Shown here: positions 59,703 through 64,000 of the stretch, one piece after another | Layout: the number at the start of each line of letters is the position of its first letter | Position numbering within the stretch: the stretch's first letter is position 1 | Origin: Yinghuangia sp035454725 | Lineage (GTDB): Bacteria > Actinomycetota > Actinomycetes > Streptomycetales > Streptomycetaceae | Reading direction: 5' to 3' | Assembly (NCBI RefSeq): GCF_051388935.1 | Contig: NZ_JBPKBI010000006.1 | Location: 1 to 64,000, forward strand | Length of the DNA stretch: 64,000 nt | Position numbers and translations under genes: made by a program | The notes under the pieces: generated by a model | The model's database searches: none | What the model saw: only the letters and a program-made list of their open reading frames with translations | What the model was told of the DNA's origin: nothing

Positions 59703-61826
59703 TCACGTCTGCGGCCGGCACAGCAGGACGAGGGAGCGCGCGGTCACCGGCCATTGTTCGCCCGCGCGCGCGATCGGCCGGTCCTTCGGGTCGAGGTCGG
59801 CGCAGTCCTCGTCGGCGGTGTCGATCAGCACCGTCCACTCGGTTCCGTGGTTCAGCGGGATCACGAACGACAGGTCCTCGTGCGACGCGTTGAGCAGCAG
59901 CATGAACGAGTCGTCCGAGATCGGCTGGCCGCGCGGGTCGGGCTCGCTGATCGCCTGGCCGTTGAGGAAGACCGCCAGTGACTTCGCGGTCGCCTCGCGC
60001 CAGTCCGCGTCGGTCATTTCGTCGCCCGCCGGAGTGAACCACGCGATGTCGGACAGCTCGTCGTGTGTGCCCTGCACCGGACGGCCGTGGAAGAACCGGC
60101 GCCGCCGGAACACCGGGTGGTCGTGCCGCAGCCGGGTCAGCATGCGGGTGAACGCGTGCATGTCGCCCGGTTTCGCCTTGTCCGGCCAGCGCACCCAGGC
60201 CAGTTCGCTGTCCTGGCAGTACGCGTTGTTGTTGCCGCCCTGCGTGCGCCCGAACTCGTCGCCGTGCGCGATCATCGGAACACCCTGGGACAGCAGCAGG
60301 GTCGCCATCATGTTGCGCTGCTGCCGGGCCCGGAGCGCCAGCACCTCGGGGTCGTCCGTCTCGCCCTCGGCACCGCAGTTCCACGAGCGGTTGTAGCTCT
60401 CGCCGTCCCGGTTGTCCTCGCCGTTGGCCTCGTTGTGCTTGTCGTTGTACGAGACAAGGTCGCGCAGCGTGAAACCGTCGTGGCACGTCACGAAGTTGAT
60501 CGACGCGATCGGGCGGCGGCCGTCGTCCTGGTAGAGGTCGGACGAGCCGGTCAGGCGGGAGCCGAACTCGGCCAGCGTGCGTTCCTCGCCGCGCCAGAAG
60601 TCGCGCACGGTGTCGCGGTATTTGCCGTTCCACTCGGTCCACAGGGGCGGGAAGTTGCCCACCTGGTAGCCGCCTTCGCCGAGGTCCCACGGCTCGGCGA
60701 TCAGCTTCACCTGGGAGACGACCGGGTCCTGCTGCACCACGTCGAAGAACGACGACAGGCGGTCGACCTCGTGGAACTGCCGTGCCAGCGTGGCCGCGAG
60801 GTCGAAGCGGAAGCCGTCGACGTGCATGTCGGTGACCCAGTAGCGCAGCGAGTCCATGATGAGCTGGAGCACGTGCGGGCTGCGCATCAGGAGCGAGTTG
60901 CCGGTGCCGGTGGTGTCCAGGTAGTAGCGCTTGTCGTCGGCGAGCCGGTAGTACGACTGGTTGTCGAGGCCGCGGAACGACAGCGTCGGCCCGAGGTGGT
61001 TGCCCTCGGCGGTGTGGTTGTAGACGACGTCGAGGATGACCTCGATGCCGGCCGCGTGCAGCGCCTTCACCATCGACCGGAACTCCTGGACCTGCTGGCC
61101 GCGCTCGCCCGTCGAGGAATACGCGTTGTGCGGCGCGAAGAACCCGATCGTGTTGTAGCCCCAGTAGTTGCGCATGCCCAGCCGGGTGAGCCGGTGATCG
61201 TGCACAAACTGGTGCACCGGCATCAACTCGATCGCGGTGACGCCGAGATCGAGCAGGTGGTCGATGATCACCGGGTGGCCCAACGCCGCGTAGGTGCCGC
61301 GGATTTCCTCCGGAAGGCCCGGGTGTTGCTGGGTGAGCCCCTTGACGTGCGCCTCGTAGATGACCGTGTCGTGGTACTCGATGCGCGGCGGACGGTCGTT
61401 GCCCCAGTCGAAATACGGGTTCACGACCACCGAAGTCATCATGTACGGACCCGAGTCGAGCTGGTTGGGCAGGTCGGGGTGGTCGAACGAATAGCCGTAG
61501 ACCGCCTCGTGCCACGTCACCTCGCCCGACATCGCCTTCGCGTACGGGTCGAGGAGGAACTTGTGCGGGTTGCAGCGGTTGCCCTCCGCGGGCGCGAACG
61601 GCCCCTGCACGCGGTAGCCGTAGCGCTGCCCGGGCTGGATCCCGGGCAGGTACGCGTGCCGCACGAAGGCGTCCGTCTCGCGCAGTTCGACCTGCGTCTC
61701 GGCGCCGTTCTCGTCGATCAGGCACAACCACACGCGCTCCGCGGCCTCCGAGAAGACCGCGAAGTTCGTGCCGGCGCCGTCGTAGGTGGCGCCCAGGGGG
61801 TAGGGGCGTCCGGGCCAGACCTGCAT
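59703..61826 (-). CDS. glgX: Glycogen debranching enzyme TreX/GlgX
   Basis: A 707-residue GH13 isoamylase-type enzyme that cuts alpha-1,6 branches in glycogen, giving linear maltodextrins for TreY. The CBM48 domain starts 'YPLGATYDGAGTNFAVFSEA'. Barrel motifs are 'VILDVVYNHTAEGNHLGPTL', 'MHVDGFRFDLAATLARQFHE' (nucleophile Asp), 'KLIAEPWDLGEGGYQVGNFP' (acid Glu) and 'INFVTCHDGFTLRDLVSYND' (third Asp). ATG 61826 gives the start 'MQVWPGRPYPLG' seen in relatives; the frame extends to 61895. Together with treY and treZ it forms a route from glycogen to trehalose, an osmo- and desiccation protectant and spore reserve in Streptomyces. Confidence 0.94.
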   Translation of the reverse strand: MQVWPGRPYPLGATYDGAGTNFAVFSEAAERVWLCLIDENGAETQVELRETDAFVRHAYLPGIQPGQRYGYRVQGPFAPAEGNRCNPHKFLLDPYAKAMSGEVTWHEAVYGYSFDHPDLPNQLDSGPYMMTSVVVNPYFDWGNDRPPRIEYHDTVIYEAHVKGLTQQHPGLPEEIRGTYAALGHPVIIDHLLDLGVTAIELMPVHQFVHDHRLTRLGMRNYWGYNTIGFFAPHNAYSSTGERGQQVQEFRSMVKALHAAGIEVILDVVYNHTAEGNHLGPTLSFRGLDNQSYYRLADDKRYYLDTTGTGNSLLMRSPHVLQLIMDSLRYWVTDMHVDGFRFDLAATLARQFHEVDRLSSFFDVVQQDPVVSQVKLIAEPWDLGEGGYQVGNFPPLWTEWNGKYRDTVRDFWRGEERTLAEFGSRLTGSSDLYQDDGRRPIASINFVTCHDGFTLRDLVSYNDKHNEANGEDNRDGESYNRSWNCGAEGETDDPEVLALRARQQRNMMATLLLSQGVPMIAHGDEFGRTQGGNNNAYCQDSELAWVRWPDKAKPGDMHAFTRMLTRLRHDHPVFRRRRFFHGRPVQGTHDELSDIAWFTPAGDEMTDADWREATAKSLAVFLNGQAISEPDPRGQPISDDSFMLLLNASHEDLSFVIPLNHGTEWTVLIDTADEDCADLDPKDRPIARAGEQWPVTARSLVLLCRPQT

Positions 61827-62040
61827 GGGCAACCTGTCGTCTCGGGTACGGGAGGCTCGCACGGCGTCGCCGGCCGGTGCGGCGTACGACGTCACGCGAG
61901 CGCGGGCATTCGCATCTTCCCGTACCCGGGCCGCGCGATGTGCGACATGCCGACTGCCTTCCCCCGGATGGGGGCCGAACAGTCCCGTGCCCGGCGTCCC
62001 TTGTCGGTTGCGACTGGGGTTGCCGGAATTTGACCGAATT

Positions 62041-62280
62041 TTACGTCGTCTTGCTGCCCGCCGGAGCCGATGGGCGGATCCAGTCGAGCAGTTCGGCCGC
62101 GAGCATCTCCTGCTGACACGGCCACACCGCGCCGCATGTGCAGGTGTCCGGGCCGCCGTCCGGATCCGGATTCGGCTTGCGGTGGTGGCAGTCGAAGATC
62201 TCGGCGACGACGTGCCGGTACCTGTCGAACTCTTCGTCGATGCCCGTCCTGTGGGCAGTGCTGCCGGGCGTGGCCATCAT
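62041..62280 (-). CDS. Small Cys/His-containing protein of unknown function
   Basis: A 79-residue protein. The central part 'VVAEIFDCHHRKPNPDPDGG' and 'PDTCTCGAVWPCQQEMLAAE' has four cysteines and two histidines that could bind a metal. No export signal is seen. ATG 62280 or ATG 62277 follows GGAGGT. It resembles small proteins common in actinobacteria whose function I do not know. It is upstream of treX in the same direction, 214 bp apart, and its own upstream region is cut by an assembly gap 52 bp away. Confidence 0.65.
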   Translation of the reverse strand: MMATPGSTAHRTGIDEEFDRYRHVVAEIFDCHHRKPNPDPDGGPDTCTCGAVWPCQQEMLAAELLDWIRPSAPAGSKTT

Positions 62281-62331
62281 GGGGACCTCCAGGTGCCACG
62301 GTTCTCGCCGGTACAGACGGGCGCCGGGGCG

Positions 62332-62427
62332 NNNNNNNNNNNNNNNNNNNNNNNNNNNNNNNNNNNNNNNNNNNNNNNNNNNNNNNNNNNNNNNNNNNNN
62401 NNNNNNNNNNNNNNNNNNNNNNNNNNN
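62332..62427. other. Assembly gap (96 N) and non-coding flank
   Basis: Undetermined bases upstream of the small gene at 62280. The stretch from 62428 to 62766 contains no supported gene; an A/T-richer patch at 62510-62590 and a TTGACG at 62629-62634 may belong to the promoter of the HEPN gene. Confidence 0.9.
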
Positions 62428-62766
62428 GCGGCGCCGCGGTTTCACCCGCGGCCCCGCGAGCGCGACATTGAGGGAGCCCCCTCGTCGATCCCCCGGGAGC
62501 AGGCGGACGGTTGGTAATGATTGCCGACGTGTGATGGTAAACATCGTTTTGTGATGCCGTGGCAACTCCGTTATGTAGGCGCTAAGTCCGCAGAGCGTGA
62601 CGCGGACTGCCGCAACTATGCGTACCGTTGACGCGCGTAAACGGCGGGTCGCGGCACGACGCTGAAGTACGCTCGACCGGTTCGGGTGATCGCCTTACCG
62701 CGAGGAACGCGTCGGTTCGGGCGTGATGCGGCGGGGGCGCGACAGACCACGCGATTGGGGACGCTG

Positions 62767-64000
62767 ATGACCGACCTGGGCCCGAACCCGCCTGCACCGG
62801 AACCGGACGATCGGTCCGAGTCCGGGCGGGAGGGGGCGGACGGGGCGAACGCGGCGCGGGGGCCGGCGGCGCGGGAGTCCGGAGACGACGGAGCGGAGCT
62901 TCCCGACCACCCCGAACCATCAGGTCCGGACGGTTCCTCCGCCCCCCGACGGCCGTTCGGATCCGCGGGTTCCGCAAGTTCCGCCGGCCCCGCGGGCCTT
63001 GTCGATCCGCCGGACGCGCCCGACCCCGCCGCAGAGCCGTCGGCCTCCGACGACGGCGGCGGCGACGACACCGGCCCGGGCGCCGGAACCGGGGGACAGG
63101 CGCAGCCCACCGACCCCCCTTACGGCGCCAACGGTATCGCGGGGCCCGGGCGCAGAGGCGGCCTCTTCGACTCCGCCGGCGGGACCGGGTTCTGGAGCGC
63201 GCCGGGCGCGGCGAAAGGCTCCGCCGGCGGCCGAGGCGACGAACAGCCCGGCAGCGTACCGCCCTTCGCCGATTTCGGGAGCGAGACAGGCACGCAACGT
63301 CCCGGCTACGGCAGCGGGCCCCGCGTCCCGCTCCCCGGGCCGCGCAGCGCCGCCGACGACGCCGCGCGCCTGCCGATCCTCGACGGCAGCAGCCCGCCGC
63401 CCCCCGACGGCCCGGGCCCGGTCAACCCGCACCCCGTCACACCCGGCGACCTGTCCTGGGCCGAACCCGACTGGAACGACGCCCTGTTGCGGGCCCGCCG
63501 GGCGGGACGCGCGTACGTATACCTCAACCTCGTGGAACAGCGCCTGCGTTCCGTCGTACGACAAGTGCTGCTGCCCGTCTACGGATCCACCGACCAGACC
63601 GGCCACGACGACGGTGCGTGGGTGAGCGCCGCAGCCGGGCCCACCCAGAGCGAATGGGTCGAACGCGCCGAAGCGGTACGGGAGATGAGTCGGCGCCGCG
63701 GCTACATCGTGGACCCGGCGGACGACGACCTCGTCGCGTTCTTGACGCTGCCTCAGTTGCGTGAGCTGCTGGTCCGCAACTGGTGGTGCTTCGCGCCCTA
63801 CCTGGGCGACCGCCGCGCCATCGAACGCGCCCTGGAGGAAGTGGAGATCGGGCGCCACATCGTGGCACGCAACCGCGTGCTGTCACCCGACGTGCTGCGC
63901 CAGGTCGAACAAGCCTGCACCAGGGTGCTCGCGGAACTCGACGGCCGACTCGGCAGGCACGCGGGCGAACGCCTCGCCCTCGACGCGGTCGAGGAGCTTT
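62767..64000 (+). CDS. SAV2148-type HEPN-domain protein, 3' end beyond the window
   Basis: The first 411 codons are present; the gene runs off the right edge. Residues 1-225 are a disordered Gly/Pro/Ala/Ser/Asp-rich region. From about 225 a helical domain follows: 'GDLSWAEPDWNDALLRARRA', 'YVYLNLVEQRLRSVVRQVLL', 'MSRRRGYIVDPADDDLVAFL', 'LRELLVRNWWCFAPYLGDRR', 'ELEIGRH-like EEVEIGRHIVARNRVLS'. This is the pattern of the SAV2148-type HEPN family of Streptomyces. HEPN domains are often RNases in toxin and defence systems (R-x4-6-H). A candidate here is 'EVEIGRHIVARNR' with R-H-x4-R, but I cannot assign the active site. ATG 62767 has no strong ribosome site. Confidence 0.78.
   Translation, partial: MTDLGPNPPAPEPDDRSESGREGADGANAARGPAARESGDDGAELPDHPEPSGPDGSSAPRRPFGSAGSASSAGPAGLVDPPDAPDPAAEPSASDDGGGDDTGPGAGTGGQAQPTDPPYGANGIAGPGRRGGLFDSAGGTGFWSAPGAAKGSAGGRGDEQPGSVPPFADFGSETGTQRPGYGSGPRVPLPGPRSAADDAARLPILDGSSPPPPDGPGPVNPHPVTPGDLSWAEPDWNDALLRARRAGRAYVYLNLVEQRLRSVVRQVLLPVYGSTDQTGHDDGAWVSAAAGPTQSEWVERAEAVREMSRRRGYIVDPADDDLVAFLTLPQLRELLVRNWWCFAPYLGDRRAIERALEEVEIGRHIVARNRVLSPDVLRQVEQACTRVLAELDGRLGRHAGERLALDAVEEL

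Noticed and set aside
61892..62299. Minus-strand frame of 135 codons overlapping the small Cys/His protein
   Set aside because: The frame starting at 62280 has the ribosome site and protein-like composition; this one is a shadow.

Overview
The window looks like chromosomal DNA of a high-GC actinomycete, most likely Streptomycetaceae or a close relative. Codons are strongly G/C-ending, GTG starts and four-base ATGA/GTGA overlaps are frequent, and several families typical of Streptomyces are present (DUF397/XRE/ATPase set, SAV2148-type HEPN protein, DUF3000, HemQ, EfeUOB, an acnA and dxs of Streptomyces type). It is draft sequence: three runs of N (38804-38943, 46394-46513, 62332-62427) interrupt it, and two of them follow long G runs.

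Layout. 1-6.0 kb is a catabolic cluster: the end of a ThDP enzyme, a TauD-type dioxygenase, an SDR, a carboxymuconolactone-decarboxylase-like protein, a GntR regulator with a 16-bp palindrome at its promoter, and a second SDR that is destroyed by a deletion, a frameshift and a 1.5-kb IS200/IS605-type element. That element carries tnpB and, instead of tnpA, a divergent ribbon-helix-helix gene. 6.2-15.1 kb is core metabolism: acnA, a small conserved protein, an orphan sugar-binding lipoprotein, dxs and an amino-acid permease. 15.1-24.1 kb is an accessory, partly decayed stretch: three copies of a CTGAC-N5-GTCAG operator, a truncated SDR, an SDR lacking about 14 residues, vapBC with an amber codon in vapC, a frameshifted helix-turn-helix gene, a WhiJ-like XRE/DUF397/ATPase set with three operator-like repeats, a HEAT-repeat protein, an orphan radical SAM gene with a TTA codon, and a deaminase remnant.

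24.1-38.6 kb returns to conserved genes: a DUF4352-type lipoprotein, a GT87 glycosyltransferase, fadA-fadB (fatty-acid beta-oxidation), the EfeO/EfeB/EfeU iron-uptake system split over two strands with iron-box-like sites, ribonuclease D, a LuxR-type regulator, a DUF3000 protein and hemE. 38.9-55.2 kb holds a DUF4349 lipoprotein, hemY-hemQ (the last steps of coproporphyrin-dependent haem synthesis, matching hemE upstream), an O6-alkylguanine methyltransferase, DUF4291, then a tightly overlapping three-gene operon (TIGR04222-type membrane protein with a Cys/Ser-rich tail, DUF692/MNIO enzyme, SCO6045-like partner), msrB, murC, a RibD-C reductase, zapE, a PPK2 kinase with a long basic N-terminus, and a membrane pseudokinase with an exported Cys-repeat region. 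55.2-61.8 kb is a trehalose-from-glycogen operon treX-treY-treZ. The window ends in a SAV2148-type HEPN protein.

The most promising candidate for an undescribed system is the DUF692 operon at 44163-46583. DUF692 (MNIO) iron enzymes oxidise cysteines in ribosomally made peptides, and the gene coupled directly upstream ends in an eight-cysteine Ser/Gly-rich tail that could be the substrate. The IS element with an RHH gene and the pseudokinase come next. All calls rest on reading the sequence; no database search was run.
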